DNA from: Candidatus Binatia bacterium
GTDB lineage: Bacteria > Desulfobacterota > Binatia > UBA9968 > JAJDTQ01
NCBI GenBank assembly: GCA_951813575.1
Contig: OX638375.1
Coordinates: forward strand, 3,177,042 to 3,241,041
Reading direction: 5' to 3'
DNA: 64,000 nucleotides
Numbering within the stretch: position 1 is the first letter of the stretch; the number at the start of each line of letters is the position of its first letter. Under the pieces are notes generated by a model that saw only the letters and a program-made list of their open reading frames with translations, was not told the origin of the DNA and searched no databases. The translations under genes were made by a program, and so were the position numbers. Shown piece by piece: positions 24,798-34,415 of this stretch.

Positions 24798-26018
24798 ATG
24801 TCACTCACGCCGATCGAAACCATCCGGGAAGAGCTCCTCAAGGGTCACCCGATCCTGTTGTTGGACGAGGAGGGCGACCACGGCGTGGGCCACGTCTGCA
24901 TGCCGGCGGAGAAGGCGACTCCGGAGCACGTCAACCTCATGCTGCGGCATGCCCGCGGCGTTCCGTATCTGGTGCTGGAAGCGGCGCGCATGCAACAACT
25001 CGGTTTCCACGTGGACACGGGGTCGAATTTCCTCCCGGGACAGGATCCGGTCGGTGCTCCGGTGGGGGCCAACTCCTCCCTGGGACTGGAGGTGTCGGCC
25101 GCCGGCCGGGCCCATACCATCCGGGCCGCCGCCCGGGACGACGCCGAGCCCGGGGACTTCGTGACCCCCGGCAACGTGTTGCCGCTCCAGGCCGGCGCCG
25201 GCGGCGTGCTGGTCAAGGCCGGCGCGGCCGAGGCCGCGGCGGATCTGGCGGCGCTCTGCGGATCGCCTGCCGTCGCGGTGATCTGCCAGGTCCTGAACGA
25301 TGACGGCTCCATCGCGTCGGGAGGCTCTCTCAAGGCCTTTGCCGACCGGCACGATCTTCGGATGGTGTCCATCGTGGACCTTATCGCCTACCGGCTCCGC
25401 AACGAAGCGACGATCCGAAAGGTCTGGGAGGAGGACTTTCCGAGCATTCACGGCAAGTCTTTCAAGGCGATTCTCTACCGGACGAACCTGGACCCGTTCG
25501 AGCACATGGCCCTGGTGAAGGGCGAGGTGAACGGCCGTGACGACGTGGTGGTGCGGGTGCATTCGGAATGCCTCACCGGGGACGTGTTCTCGTCGGAACG
25601 TTGTGACTGCGGCGACCAGTTGCGCGCGGCCATCCGCATCATCGACCAGGAAGACTGCGGCGTCATCGTGTACATGCACCAGGAGGGCCGCGGAATCGGC
25701 CTGACCAACAAGATCAAGGCGTACGCGCTGCAGGACCAGGGGCGCGACACGGTGGAGGCAAACCTGGAGCTGGGGTTCGACGTGGACCTGAGGGACTATG
25801 GGGTCGCGGCGGAGATACTGCGCCACCTCGGCATCCAGCGGCTTCGCCTGTTGACCAACAATCCGCGCAAGATCGTCAGCCTGGAGGGCTACGGCCTGTC
25901 GGTGAGCCGCAGGATCCCTCTGGAGATCGAGCCTCACGACGGCAACGCCGGCTACCTGCAGACGAAGCGCGACAAGCTCGGGCATCTCCTGACCAACGTC
26001 GAGGACGAGCCACGCTAA
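24798..26018 (+). CDS. ribBA: RibBA-type protein: intact GTP cyclohydrolase II, degenerate DHBP synthase domain
   Basis: 406 residues. The C-terminal RibA half is complete: zinc cysteines 258, 269 and 271 in [19 protein letters not shown], then [12 protein letters not shown] and [11 protein letters not shown], so it should open GTP in riboflavin synthesis. The N-terminal half (1-200) clearly folds like RibB but has lost its active site. The metal-binding block D-D-E-D-R-E-N-E-G-D reads [10 protein letters not shown] (23-32), the His of P-G-H-V-F-P-L is Asn126, and G-H-T-E-A reads AGAAEA (141-146). Ribulose-5-phosphate is thus unlikely to be turned over here; an active RibB must be encoded elsewhere, or this half serves structure. 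ribH follows. Confidence 0.9.
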   Translation: MSLTPIETIREELLKGHPILLLDEEGDHGVGHVCMPAEKATPEHVNLMLRHARGVPYLVLEAARMQQLGFHVDTGSNFLPGQDPVGAPVGANSSLGLEVSAAGRAHTIRAAARDDAEPGDFVTPGNVLPLQAGAGGVLVKAGAAEAAADLAALCGSPAVAVICQVLNDDGSIASGGSLKAFADRHDLRMVSIVDLIAYRLRNEATIRKVWEEDFPSIHGKSFKAILYRTNLDPFEHMALVKGEVNGRDDVVVRVHSECLTGDVFSSERCDCGDQLRAAIRIIDQEDCGVIVYMHQEGRGIGLTNKIKAYALQDQGRDTVEANLELGFDVDLRDYGVAAEILRHLGIQRLRLLTNNPRKIVSLEGYGLSVSRRIPLEIEPHDGNAGYLQTKRDKLGHLLTNVEDEPR

Positions 26019-26037
26019 CCCACGGAAGGTGCCGGCC

Positions 26038-26505
26038 ATGGGAGTGATCGAAGGGAAACTGGATGCCGCCGCGATGAGGTTCGGAATCATCGCCAGCCGG
26101 TTCAACGGCTTCATTACGGAGCGGCTGCTCGACGGCGCCCTGGGCGCCTTGAGGCGGCACGGCGCGCACACGGATGAGGACGTGGACGTGGTATGGGTCC
26201 CTGGCGCCTTCGAGATATCCTTCTGCGCCCACAAGATGGCGGCCAGCGGCAAGTACGACGCGTTGATCTGTGTGGGGGCGGTCATTCGCGGCGAAACGGC
26301 CCATTTCGACTACATCTGCGGCGAGGCGTCCCGGGGCGTGGGCAATGCCATGAACCAGCACGGTGTTCCCATCGCCTTCGGCTTGCTGACCACGAATACG
26401 GTGGAGCAGGCTGTGGACCGGGCCGGGGCGAAGATGGGCAACAAGGGTTTCGAGGCCGCCGTGACGGCCATTGAAATGGCGAGCTTGAACAAACAGCTCT
26501 CCTGA
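26038..26505 (+). CDS. ribH: 6,7-dimethyl-8-ribityllumazine synthase
   Basis: A 155-residue lumazine synthase. Motifs: [56 protein letters not shown] with the catalytic His, and [17 protein letters not shown]. It condenses the RibD and RibB products; the subunits usually form pentamers or capsids. ATG 26038 is favoured over GTG 26029, as GGAAGG lies at the right distance. nusB follows 32 bp downstream, as in many bacteria. Confidence 0.96.
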   Translation: MGVIEGKLDAAAMRFGIIASRFNGFITERLLDGALGALRRHGAHTDEDVDVVWVPGAFEISFCAHKMAASGKYDALICVGAVIRGETAHFDYICGEASRGVGNAMNQHGVPIAFGLLTTNTVEQAVDRAGAKMGNKGFEAAVTAIEMASLNKQLS

Positions 26506-26537
26506 ACCTCCCCGCTACCGTTCAAGGTTTCAAGCCA

Positions 26538-26972
26538 ATGGTGGGTGTCCGTCGCAGGGCTAGGGAGCTGGCGTTGCAGGTGCTCTATCAGATGGAGATC
26601 ACCGGCGATCCCTCGCCCACCGGTCCGGACAGCTTCTGGGGCCACTTCCCGTCCCGCCCGGCAACGAGGGATTTCGCCCAGCGTCTGGTGGCCGGCACGG
26701 TGGAGCATCGGTCGGAGATCGACGGGCTCCTCGAGAACGCGGCCGAGAACTGGAAGCTCGGCCGCATGCCGAAGGTCGACCTGGTCATCCTTCGGCTCGC
26801 CACCTACGAGTTGGTCTTTTGCCCGGATATCCCGTTGAGCGTGAGCATCGACGAAGCCATCGAGATCGGCAACCGCTACGGGTCCGACGATTCCCCGACG
26901 TTCATCAACGGAGTGCTCGACCAGGTAGCGTGCGCCAACGGACTCAAGGAGAGTGAGCGGTCGGAGCCATGA
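26538..26972 (+). CDS. nusB: Transcription antitermination factor NusB
   Basis: A 144-residue all-helical NusB. The N-terminal [20 protein letters not shown], the central [20 protein letters not shown] and the C-terminal [26 protein letters not shown] (quoted in parts of the family pattern) are diagnostic. With NusE (S10) it binds boxA RNA in rRNA operons. The stop overlaps the leuS start by four bases. Confidence 0.94.
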   Translation: MVGVRRRARELALQVLYQMEITGDPSPTGPDSFWGHFPSRPATRDFAQRLVAGTVEHRSEIDGLLENAAENWKLGRMPKVDLVILRLATYELVFCPDIPLSVSIDEAIEIGNRYGSDDSPTFINGVLDQVACANGLKESERSEP

Positions 26973-29458
26973 TCGAGAAGTACGAGTTCTGGAATATCGA
27001 AGGGAGATGGCAGAGCGAGTGGGAAAGGCTCGAGAGCTTCCGGGTCGGTGAGGACTCCGAGCTTCCCAAGTACTATCTGCTGGAAATGTTTCCCTATCCG
27101 TCGGGCCGTATCCACATGGGGCACGTACGGAACTATTCCATCGGCGACGTGATCGCGCGCTACAAGCGCATGCGCGGGTTCAACGTGCTCCACCCCATGG
27201 GCTGGGACGCCTTCGGGCTACCGGCGGAGAACGCCGCCATCGCCAACAAGGTCCATCCGGCGCGCTGGACCGTGGAGAACATCGACTACATGCGGGCCCA
27301 GCTCAAGAAGATGGGCTTCAGCTACGACTGGGGGCGTGAGCTGGCGACCTCCGATGCGAGCTACTATCGCTGGGAGCAGCTCTTCTTCCTGGAGATGCTC
27401 GAACGCGGCCTGGCGTACAAGAAGAACTCGGCGGTCAATTGGTGCACCGGCTGCCAGACCGTGCTGGCCAACGAGCAGGTGGTGGACGGCACCTGCTGGC
27501 GCTGCGAGCAGGAAGTCCTCATGCGCGAGCTGCCGCAGTGGTTCTTCCGCATCACCGCCTACGCCGAGGAGCTGCTGGCGGGCTGTGACGAGCTCGATGG
27601 GTGGCCCGACAAGGTGCTCACCATGCAGCGCAACTGGATCGGCAAATCCATCGGCGCCGAGATCCGCTTCCCGCTGGCGGACCGGGAGGGCGACCTCACC
27701 GTCTTTACCACCCGCCAGGACACGATCTACGGCGCCACCTTCGTCTCCCTGGCCGCCGAGCATCCCATGGCGCTGGAGCTTTCCGAAGGCACGCCGCAGC
27801 AACAGGCGGCGGAGGACTTCGCCCGCAGGGTGAAGCGCATCAGCCATTCCCGCCGCGGCGACGTGGACACGGAGAAGGAAGGGATCTTCACCGGCTCGTA
27901 CTGCGTCAACCCGTTCACCGAGGAAAGGGTCCCCATCTACCTGGCCAACTTCGTGCTCATGGAGTACGGCACCGGCGCGGTCATGGCGGTTCCCGCCCAT
28001 GACCAGAGGGACTTCGAGTTCGCCAGGAAGTACGACCTTCCGGTGCGGCCGGTGATCCACCCGCGCGGCGCCACGCTGGTGGCCGAGGAGATGACCGAGG
28101 CGTACGTCGCGGACGGGGTGATGGCCGACAGCGGCGGCTTCAGCGGCCTGAGCAGCGAAGAAGGCCGGAGCCGCATCGCGGCCTTTCTGGAGGAACGGGA
28201 CTGGGGCAAGGGCACGGTCCGCTACCGGCTGCGGGACTGGGGCATCTCCCGCCAGCGCTACTGGGGCGCGCCCATCCCGGTGGTCTACTGCGAGGCCTGC
28301 GGCATGGTGCCGGTGCCGCGGGACGAGCTGCCGGTGCGGCTGCCCACCAACGTGGAGTTCACCGGCGCGGGCGGCTCGCCGCTGGCCAACCTTCCGGAGT
28401 TTTTCGAGACCGCCTGTCCCACGTGCGGGAAGCCGGCCCGCCGCGAGACCGACACCATGGACACGTTCGTGGAGTCGTCGTGGTACTTCGCGCGCTACGC
28501 GTGTCCCGACGAGGACGGGGAGCCGCTGGACCGGGACCGCGCCGCCTACTGGATGGCGGTGGACCAGTACGTGGGCGGCGTCGAGCACGCGGTGCTGCAC
28601 CTGCTCTACGCCCGCTTCTTCACACGTGTCCTCCGCGACATGGGCTGGCTGTCCGTCACCGAGCCGTTCACCAATCTCCTGACCCAGGGCATGGTCATCA
28701 AGGACGGGGCCAAGATGTCCAAGTCGAAGATGAACGTGGTGGACCCGGACGAGCTGATCCATCGCTACGGCGCGGACACGGCACGGCTGTTCACGCTGTT
28801 CGCGGCGCCGCCGGAGAAGGACCTGGACTGGAGCGATCAGGGAGTCGAGGGCGCCAACCGGTTCCTGAACCGGGTGTGGCGCTTCGCCATGGGCCACCGC
28901 GAGCGCCTGGCCGGGGTCGTCGCGGACTCGAGCCGCGCGCCGTCCTCGGACGCGCTCAAGGAGCTGCGCCGCCGGATCCATTGGACCATCAAGAAGGTCA
29001 CCGACGACATCGAGCAGCGTTTCCACTTCAACACCGCCATCGCCGCCATCATGGAGCTTCACAACACCCTGAGCGCGGTGAACGCCGAGGACCTCGACGG
29101 CGAGGGCGGGGCCGCGCTGGTGAAAGCCGCCCTGGAGACCGAGATCGTCCTGCTGGCGCCGTTCGTGCCGCACATCACCAGCGAGCTGTGGCGGCATCTG
29201 GGGCACGATGAAGACCTGGCCGCCGTGGCGTGGCCCGAGCATTCGGAAGCGGCGCTGGTCCAGGAGAGCCGCACCATCGTCGTGCAGGTCAACGGGAAGC
29301 TGCGTGGAAAGGTCTCGGTCCCGGCGGACGCCGGCGCGGAGCACATCGAGTCCACCGCGTTGGCCGATCCGCGGGTGGCGGGCTTCATCGACGGCCGCCC
29401 GGTCCGGCGAGTCGTGCAGGTGCCGGGCCGGCTCGTCAACATCGTGCTGGAGGGGTGA
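26969..29458 (+). CDS. leuS: Leucyl-tRNA synthetase
   Basis: An 829-residue class I synthetase. The HIGH-type motif reads [12 protein letters not shown], the KMSKS loop is KMSKSKMN, and the CP1 editing domain is complete, with [12 protein letters not shown] and its hydrolytic site near [20 protein letters not shown] zinc-type CxxC pair (CEACGM, CPTCGK) and the [13 protein letters not shown] segment are present. C-terminal anticodon-binding domain and the [11 protein letters not shown] tail are intact. It overlaps nusB by four bases and is followed closely by lptE. Confidence 0.98.
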   Translation: MIEKYEFWNIEGRWQSEWERLESFRVGEDSELPKYYLLEMFPYPSGRIHMGHVRNYSIGDVIARYKRMRGFNVLHPMGWDAFGLPAENAAIANKVHPARWTVENIDYMRAQLKKMGFSYDWGRELATSDASYYRWEQLFFLEMLERGLAYKKNSAVNWCTGCQTVLANEQVVDGTCWRCEQEVLMRELPQWFFRITAYAEELLAGCDELDGWPDKVLTMQRNWIGKSIGAEIRFPLADREGDLTVFTTRQDTIYGATFVSLAAEHPMALELSEGTPQQQAAEDFARRVKRISHSRRGDVDTEKEGIFTGSYCVNPFTEERVPIYLANFVLMEYGTGAVMAVPAHDQRDFEFARKYDLPVRPVIHPRGATLVAEEMTEAYVADGVMADSGGFSGLSSEEGRSRIAAFLEERDWGKGTVRYRLRDWGISRQRYWGAPIPVVYCEACGMVPVPRDELPVRLPTNVEFTGAGGSPLANLPEFFETACPTCGKPARRETDTMDTFVESSWYFARYACPDEDGEPLDRDRAAYWMAVDQYVGGVEHAVLHLLYARFFTRVLRDMGWLSVTEPFTNLLTQGMVIKDGAKMSKSKMNVVDPDELIHRYGADTARLFTLFAAPPEKDLDWSDQGVEGANRFLNRVWRFAMGHRERLAGVVADSSRAPSSDALKELRRRIHWTIKKVTDDIEQRFHFNTAIAAIMELHNTLSAVNAEDLDGEGGAALVKAALETEIVLLAPFVPHITSELWRHLGHDEDLAAVAWPEHSEAALVQESRTIVVQVNGKLRGKVSVPADAGAEHIESTALADPRVAGFIDGRPVRRVVQVPGRLVNIVLEG

Positions 29459-29464
29459 AGGTTG

Positions 29465-30064
29465 ATGACCCGTGCATGTGCGCCGCCGCTGGTCCTCTCG
29501 CTGGCCCTGGTCCTGCTGGCGGGCGCGTGCGGCTATCGGTTCGTGGACTCCGGCGCCGCGCTCCCGGACGACGTCCGCACGGTCTATGTCGAGCCGTTCG
29601 TCAACCGGACCCGCGCGGTGGGACTGGAGGACGGTCTGGCGCTGGCGCTGCGCCGCGAGCTGAAGCGGCAGGAGTCGCCGCGGTTGGTGGAGCGGTTCGA
29701 GGACGCCGATGCGGTCCTCTCGGGGGTCATCCGGCACTACGGCATCACCGACGTCGCGGTCAACCCTTCGGACGAGGTGCTGCAACTGGAGGCCCGGCTC
29801 GACGTGGAGGCCACCCTCAGGCGCCGGCAATCGCGGGAAGCGCTGTGGCCGCGGCAGGTCATGAGGCTCCGGGAGGTGTACCCCGCGGCAAGAGGGGCGG
29901 TGGTCCCCAGTTCCTCCGACTTTCTTCGTAACACGCTGAACGTCGAGGATGTTCCCGGGTTGACGGACGCCCGGCTGGCGGAAGATTCCCGCGCGGGAGC
30001 GAGGAACAGGCTGCTCGAGCAGTTCGCCCGGTCGGTACGGGAGCGGATGGCGGAAGGATTCTGA
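29465..30064 (+). CDS. lptE: LPS-assembly lipoprotein LptE-like
   Basis: A 199-residue lipoprotein. A hydrophobic signal ends at a lipobox (LLAGAC) with Cys near residue 22, followed by GYRF, the typical start of mature LptE. Then come VRTVYVEPFVNRT, a family hallmark, and a C-terminal FARSVRERMAEGF helix. LptE plugs the LptD barrel in the outer membrane. ATG 29465 lies seven bases after leuS, the same leuS-lptE order as in proteobacteria. holA, often next, is absent; rpsT converges. Confidence 0.87.
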   Translation: MTRACAPPLVLSLALVLLAGACGYRFVDSGAALPDDVRTVYVEPFVNRTRAVGLEDGLALALRRELKRQESPRLVERFEDADAVLSGVIRHYGITDVAVNPSDEVLQLEARLDVEATLRRRQSREALWPRQVMRLREVYPAARGAVVPSSSDFLRNTLNVEDVPGLTDARLAEDSRAGARNRLLEQFARSVRERMAEGF

Positions 30065-30071
30065 CGCCCGG

Positions 30072-30371
30072 CTAGGCCTCGGTGCCGGCAGGCTCGGCTT
30101 GGGCGGGGGTCACGGTGCGATGCGCGGCCCGGGCCAGTCGGGAAAGCTTTCTCGAGGCGGTGTTGCGCTTGAGGACTCCCTTGGCGACGGCCTTGTCCAG
30201 CAGCCCGTTGACTTCCCGGATCTTCTTCGCGATGGTTTCCTGGTCTTTGGTCTCGATGGCGGCCCGCACCTTCTTGACCAGGGTCCTGACTCTGGTCTGG
30301 AGGGATTGATTGCGCTGGTGGCGCCGGATGCTTTGCTGGTGCCGCTTGATGGCCGATTTGTGGTTCGCCAA
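30072..30371 (-). CDS. rpsT: 30S ribosomal protein S20
   Basis: A 99-residue S20, a helical-hairpin primary binder of 16S rRNA. MANHKSAIKRHQQSIRRHQR opens the protein, and RVRTLVKKVRAAIE and GVLKRNTASRKLSRLARA follow. The start codon is TTG with a very strong AGGAGGT site. E. coli rpsT also begins with UUG and is autoregulated, so the weak start may be functional here. It converges with lptE (7-bp gap) and is divergent from murJ. Confidence 0.97.
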   Translation of the reverse strand: MANHKSAIKRHQQSIRRHQRNQSLQTRVRTLVKKVRAAIETKDQETIAKKIREVNGLLDKAVAKGVLKRNTASRKLSRLARAAHRTVTPAQAEPAGTEA

Positions 30372-30407
30372 GTTTTACCTCCTGAAAGTGCTGTTTTGTA
30401 ACACCGC

Positions 30408-32084
30408 ATGCGTGATGAGTCAACGGTCGGCGAGTTCGGCAGGGTAGCCAAGGCGACGGGTGTCGTCGGTTCCCTGACTTTCCTGAGCCGCCTGTCAGGC
30501 CTGGCCCGTGATGTCGTCATCGGGTATCTGCTGGGGGCGCGGAGCGCGGCCGATGCGTTCTTCGTCGCCTTTCGGATACCGAACCTGTTGCGGCGCCTCA
30601 CGGCGGAAGGGGCGCTTTCCGCCGGTTTCGTGCCGGTCCTTTCCGACTATCTGACCAACCGGGGCCGCCGGGAGGCCATCGAGGCAAGCCGTGTCATCGT
30701 GACCTTCGCGGTCCTGTTCCTGGTCCTCCTGACCGCCGCCGGCCTGCTCTTCCCCGGGCCCCTGACCCGCCTTTTCGCGCCCGGGTTCGCCGCATCGCCG
30801 GAGAAGTTCTCCCTCACCGTGCGGCTGGTCCAGGTCATGTTCCCGAGCATCTTCTTCGTCAGCCTCGTGGCTCTCGCCATGGGGTACCTGAACACCTTCC
30901 GCCACTTCGTGGCTCCGGCCGTGGCGCCGGTCCTGCTCAATCTTTCGATCATCGCGGCGGCATTCCTGCTCATGCCGTTGCTGTCCCAGCCGGTCATGGC
31001 CCTGGCCTGCGGCGTCCTGCTCGGCAGCGTGGCGCAATTCGCGCTGCAGCTTCCCTTCCTTCGGCGTCACGGGTTCTCCTGGCGCCCGCGCCTGGACTTC
31101 CGCGACGCGGCGCTGATCCGGTTTCTTCGCCTCATGGGGCCCGCGGTCATCGGCGCCGCCGTCTACCAGTTGAACGTGCTGGTGAGCACGATCCTGGCCT
31201 CCCTGCTGGAACCGGGTAGCGTTTCCTATCTCTACTACGCCGACCGCCTGCTGCAGTTTCCGCTGGGGGTCTTTGCCGTCGCCCTGGGCACCGCCGCGTT
31301 GCCGAGCTTCTCCTCGCTGGCGGCGCGCGGCGACATCTCCGGGTTGAGGACGACGTTGTGCTACTCGCTCCGGATGGTGAACTTCATCTCCCTTCCGGCC
31401 GCCCTCGGACTGATGGTCATCGCGGTGCCGGCGTTCTCCCTGCTGTTCCAGCGGGGCGCCTTCGAGGTCGCCGACGTGCTCGCCAGCGCACGCGCACTGG
31501 TCTATCTGGCACTGGGCCTGTGGGCGGTCTCGGCGTCGCGCGTGCTCGTTCCCATGTTTCACGCCATGCAGGATACCCGGACCCCGGTCCGGGTGGCGTT
31601 CTGGACCTTCGTGTTGAACCTGTTGCTGAGCCTCGCGTTGATGGGGCCCGTGAACGTTTCGGCGGGAGGCAATGCGTTCGTTCTGACCGTGGCGGCACTG
31701 GGGCAGGGTATCGGGGTGTTGAGCCTGTCCTATGCGGGGCTGGCGCTGGCCAACTCCCTGTCCGCTACGTTTCAGTTCGCGGCGCTCATGTGGCTCGCGA
31801 CGCGCCGGCTCGGAGGCTTTCAGTGGCGCGAGTATCTCTCGTCGCTGTGGCGAAACCTCACAGCCGCCGCGTTGATGGCGGGCCCGCTGTTGTTGCTGGC
31901 GAGACGGTTGAATTGGGATACCGGCACACTGGCTGTACAGGCGATCGGCTTCGTCGCACTGGTGGCAGGCGGAATGGCGCTCTACGCGTGGGCGGCGAGG
32001 TTGGTGGGGAGCCCGGACTGGCCTGTGGCCCGAAACATGGGGACGGCCCTCATGCGGCGCCTTCCCACCCGGGCGAAGACGTAA
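30408..32084 (+). CDS. murJ: Lipid II flippase MurJ
   Basis: A 558-residue MOP-superfamily membrane protein with about 14 transmembrane helices. The N-terminal block (FLSRLSGLARDVVIGYLLGA, then ADAFFVAFRIPNLLRRL and GALSAGFVPVLSDY) is diagnostic of MurJ/MviN and includes the conserved arginines of the cavity. It flips lipid II across the inner membrane for peptidoglycan synthesis. It is transcribed away from rpsT, with 36 bp between the two starts, and ends inside a bidirectional terminator. Confidence 0.96.
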   Translation: MRDESTVGEFGRVAKATGVVGSLTFLSRLSGLARDVVIGYLLGARSAADAFFVAFRIPNLLRRLTAEGALSAGFVPVLSDYLTNRGRREAIEASRVIVTFAVLFLVLLTAAGLLFPGPLTRLFAPGFAASPEKFSLTVRLVQVMFPSIFFVSLVALAMGYLNTFRHFVAPAVAPVLLNLSIIAAAFLLMPLLSQPVMALACGVLLGSVAQFALQLPFLRRHGFSWRPRLDFRDAALIRFLRLMGPAVIGAAVYQLNVLVSTILASLLEPGSVSYLYYADRLLQFPLGVFAVALGTAALPSFSSLAARGDISGLRTTLCYSLRMVNFISLPAALGLMVIAVPAFSLLFQRGAFEVADVLASARALVYLALGLWAVSASRVLVPMFHAMQDTRTPVRVAFWTFVLNLLLSLALMGPVNVSAGGNAFVLTVAALGQGIGVLSLSYAGLALANSLSATFQFAALMWLATRRLGGFQWREYLSSLWRNLTAAALMAGPLLLLARRLNWDTGTLAVQAIGFVALVAGGMALYAWAARLVGSPDWPVARNMGTALMRRLPTRAKT

Positions 32085-32113
32085 CGTGACGCCCCACGGC
32101 GCCACGTTACGTC
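32078..32113. terminator. Bidirectional rho-independent terminator between murJ and the lipoprotein gene
   Basis: A perfect 11-bp inverted repeat (GACGTAACGTG at 32078-32088 and CACGTTACGTC at 32103-32113) with a 14-base loop. TTTC follows on the plus side. It overlaps the murJ stop codon and lies 13 bp from the end of the convergent lipoprotein gene, so it can serve both. Confidence 0.75.
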
Positions 32114-32126
32114 TTTCGAGGGTATG

Positions 32127-32459
32127 CTACTTCGTCATGGATTTTTCGAACATGGCCTCGGCCTTGGCGGCGGCCTTCTCGGCCTTCTCCGCGGCGGCTT
32201 CAGCCCGTGCGGCGGCTTCGCCTGCCTTGCCGGCGGCGGCTTCGGCCCGTGCGGCGGCGTCGCCCGCGCTCTTGGCCGAGTCGCCCGCGCTCTTGGCGGC
32301 GGCTTCCGCCTTGCTGGTGGCGCTGTTCACAGCCTGGACGTCGACCTTAAGGTCGGGGTGTTGGTGCGGCTGAGTCGCACAGCCGCCCAGCAGGACGGCG
32401 ACCCCCAAGCATACGGCCGATCGTACGAGGATTTTCTTGTAGTTGGTTGAAATGTTCAC
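32127..32459 (-). CDS. Alanine-rich coiled-coil outer-membrane lipoprotein (Lpp-like)
   Basis: 110 residues. A signal peptide ends at lipobox LLGGC (Cys27). The mature part is almost only A, E, K, S and G in heptad-like repeats (blocks such as AAAKSAGDSAKSAGDAAARA), predicting one long helix that could form a coiled-coil trimer. The C-terminal ending EKSMTK has a terminal Lys, which in E. coli Lpp is the peptidoglycan attachment point. GTG 32459 is chosen over an upstream ATG because GGAGG precedes it at the right distance. Likely tethers the outer membrane to the cell wall. Confidence 0.78.
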   Translation of the reverse strand: MNISTNYKKILVRSAVCLGVAVLLGGCATQPHQHPDLKVDVQAVNSATSKAEAAAKSAGDSAKSAGDAAARAEAAAGKAGEAAARAEAAAEKAEKAAAKAEAMFEKSMTK

Positions 32460-32561
32460 GGCGCCTCCTTCCATGTCGTTGAAGTATTTCGGTTGCGTGT
32501 AAAGCCGTCTTCCTCAATAACGAGAAACTATTACATCTGTTCTTTGCACGAATCAACCGAT

Positions 32562-33299
32562 ATGGCCCATACTCCGCTAACCTCTAGGCTCATTCTCGAG
32601 ATGGAAAGGGTGCGTTCGTGCCTGATTCAGGCTCTGGCCGCCGTGCTGGTGCTGTTCGCGGTTGCCTTTCTGCTCGCCCCGCAGCTCTTCGAGATCCTGG
32701 TGGAGCCCCTCCGAAGCCGCCTCCAACCGGGACAGAGTCTCATCGGCACGGGGGTGGCGGAAGTCTTCTTCGTGGAGATCAAGGTGGCGTTCCTGGTGGC
32801 GCTGCTGGCGGGAAGCCCCGTCGTCTTCTACCAGGTGTGGCGTCTGGCGGCGCCGTTGTTCGGCGCGGACGGCAGGACGGCCTGGCTGGTGGGCTTTGTC
32901 GGGGCCGCTACGCTGTTCTTCCTGTCGGGCTCGTTCTTCTGCTACCGGACGGTGCTGCCGCTGGCGTTCCTTTACTTCCTGGACCAGTACGGCGCCATCG
33001 GGGTGCAGCCGGAGATCCGCGTTGCGGAGTATTTTTCCTTCTTTTCCCGCATCGTGATGGCTTTCGGGATCACGTTTCAACTGCCCGTCTTCACCTTCTT
33101 CCTGGCCCGCACGGGGGTCTGGAACCACCAGTTCCTCTTGCACCATTTCCGCTACGCGCTGCTGGTGATGTTCGTACTGGCTGCCGTGCTGACCCCGCCG
33201 GACGTGGTCTCGCAGATCCTGCTGGCCGGACCGTTGATCGGGCTGTACCTTCTCAGCATCGGCATCGCCTACGTGTTCGGCCGCAAGCCGCCGGAATGA
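32562..33299 (+). CDS. tatC: Sec-independent translocase TatC
   Basis: A 245-residue protein with six hydrophobic segments. Family marks: an N-terminal glutamate helix (LILEMERVRSCL), EVFFVEIKVAF, GSPVVFYQVWRLAAP, the YFSFFSRIVMAFGITFQLP block and AAVLTPPDVVSQILLAGP. It is the twin-arginine receptor subunit. It is divergent enough that the H-x-x-E-L-R-x-R start of E. coli TatC is blurred (SRLILEMERVRS). No tatA or tatB gene lies next to it. It could serve export of the molybdenum enzyme type of proteins, though those seen here lack Tat signals. Confidence 0.88.
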   Translation: MAHTPLTSRLILEMERVRSCLIQALAAVLVLFAVAFLLAPQLFEILVEPLRSRLQPGQSLIGTGVAEVFFVEIKVAFLVALLAGSPVVFYQVWRLAAPLFGADGRTAWLVGFVGAATLFFLSGSFFCYRTVLPLAFLYFLDQYGAIGVQPEIRVAEYFSFFSRIVMAFGITFQLPVFTFFLARTGVWNHQFLLHHFRYALLVMFVLAAVLTPPDVVSQILLAGPLIGLYLLSIGIAYVFGRKPPE

Positions 33300-33393
33300 A
33301 CGACCTGTTTTCCTCGTCCTCGTTGCGGTCAACCGAGGGAGACGAAAGCGTGGCGAAGACTCGTGCGCAGCCCGTCGCAGGCCGGAAGCGGCA

Positions 33394-34206
33394 TCACTCG
33401 GCGTAGTCGGGCTCTTCGCGGTCCAGGATTCGTTTCAAGGCGGCGAAGTGGCGCTCGGCCGCCAGGTTCTCCCCGCCCGATCGTTGCCGGCCGAGGTAGT
33501 CGACGGTTTCCCGGGACAGGCGCTTGAGCGGATGCCCGCCGGTGTCCGCGAGCACCTGCACTTGGCAGGCGCGCTCCAGGAAGTACAGCCGGTCGAAGGC
33601 CTCGGCCACCGTCCTGCCAGCGGTGATCACCCCGTGGTTGGCCATGAACAGCACGTTCTTGCCCGCCATCACCTGTGCGATGCGTCCGCCCTCGCCCCGG
33701 TCCAGCACCAGGCCGTTGTAGTCTTCGAGGTAGGCGACGTCGTCGGCGAAACGGGTGCTGGTCTGGTGCACCATCTCGAGACGGCCTCCCTGGCGGCAGG
33801 CGACGGCCGTTGCGTAGGGCATGTGGGTGTGCAGCAGGCAGCGGAAGTCTTCCGGGTTGGCCCGGTGCAGCGGGCCGTGGATGTGGAGCGCGGTGGGCTC
33901 CACGTCGTGCGACCCCTCGAGGCGGTTTCCCCGGAAGTCCACGAGGAGAAGGTTGCCGGCGGTTATTTCCGTCCAGTGGAGCGGATAAGGGTTCAACAAC
34001 ATCAGGTCGTCTCTCCCGGGCAGGAGCAGGCTGAAGTGGTTGTCGATGGCTTCATGAAACCCGAAACGGACCGCGAGACGGTACGCCGCGGCGAGGTCCA
34101 GGCGCGCCTGCCTGGCCGCTTCCCTGTCGTACAGCAATTCTTCACTTCTCTTCGCCACGATGGACACCCCCGTCGTCTCGACCTGGCGGGCACTCGCGCG
34201 GGCCAT
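33394..34206 (-). CDS. Class II aldolase/adducin family protein
   Basis: A 270-residue protein of the class II aldolase fold. The zinc site is visible as LLHTHMPYATAVA and MANHGVITAG, with IDNHFSLLLPG near the N-terminus and a conserved Glu-rich helix. Members cleave sugar phosphates, act as epimerases or, in adducin-like groups, have unknown roles. The N-terminal 20 residues before RSEELLYDREAARQA are not conserved; GTG at 34167 is an alternative start. It stands alone, tail to tail with tatC. Confidence 0.85.
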   Translation of the reverse strand: MARASARQVETTGVSIVAKRSEELLYDREAARQARLDLAAAYRLAVRFGFHEAIDNHFSLLLPGRDDLMLLNPYPLHWTEITAGNLLLVDFRGNRLEGSHDVEPTALHIHGPLHRANPEDFRCLLHTHMPYATAVACRQGGRLEMVHQTSTRFADDVAYLEDYNGLVLDRGEGGRIAQVMAGKNVLFMANHGVITAGRTVAEAFDRLYFLERACQVQVLADTGGHPLKRLSRETVDYLGRQRSGGENLAAERHFAALKRILDREEPDYAE

Positions 34207-34294
34207 GCTGCCTCGCCGGAGTGCCCGAAACCGTGCAGGCGATTGTGTAACAATTGGGTGGCGGGCGCAAGCACGAGGCCGTGGCGGCCCCGGT

Positions 34295-34323
34295 CGGCGC
34301 GGGCAGGTTCAAGACCCGCCCCA
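34295..34323. repeat. Dispersed palindrome, diverged copy upstream of the nicotinate phosphoribosyltransferase
   Basis: GGCGCGGGCAGGTTCAAG followed by ACCCGCCCC matches the palindrome family at 6783 with several changes. It lies in the 209-bp gap before the phosphoribosyltransferase gene; nothing else is seen in that gap except a possible TACACT -10 box near 34373. Confidence 0.4.
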
Positions 34324-34415
34324 CACCTCTCCTCCCGCTCCGGGGCCGCTTGATTACCGGCGTGCCAGCCCCTACACTGCTCTGAAGTTCCTCCCGACGC
34401 CCCAAGTGCCCTGGA

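Noticed and set aside
32562..33299. TatC as a complete Tat operon marker
   Set aside because: No tatA or tatB gene is adjacent, and the N-terminal TatC motif is blurred, so only tatC itself is called.
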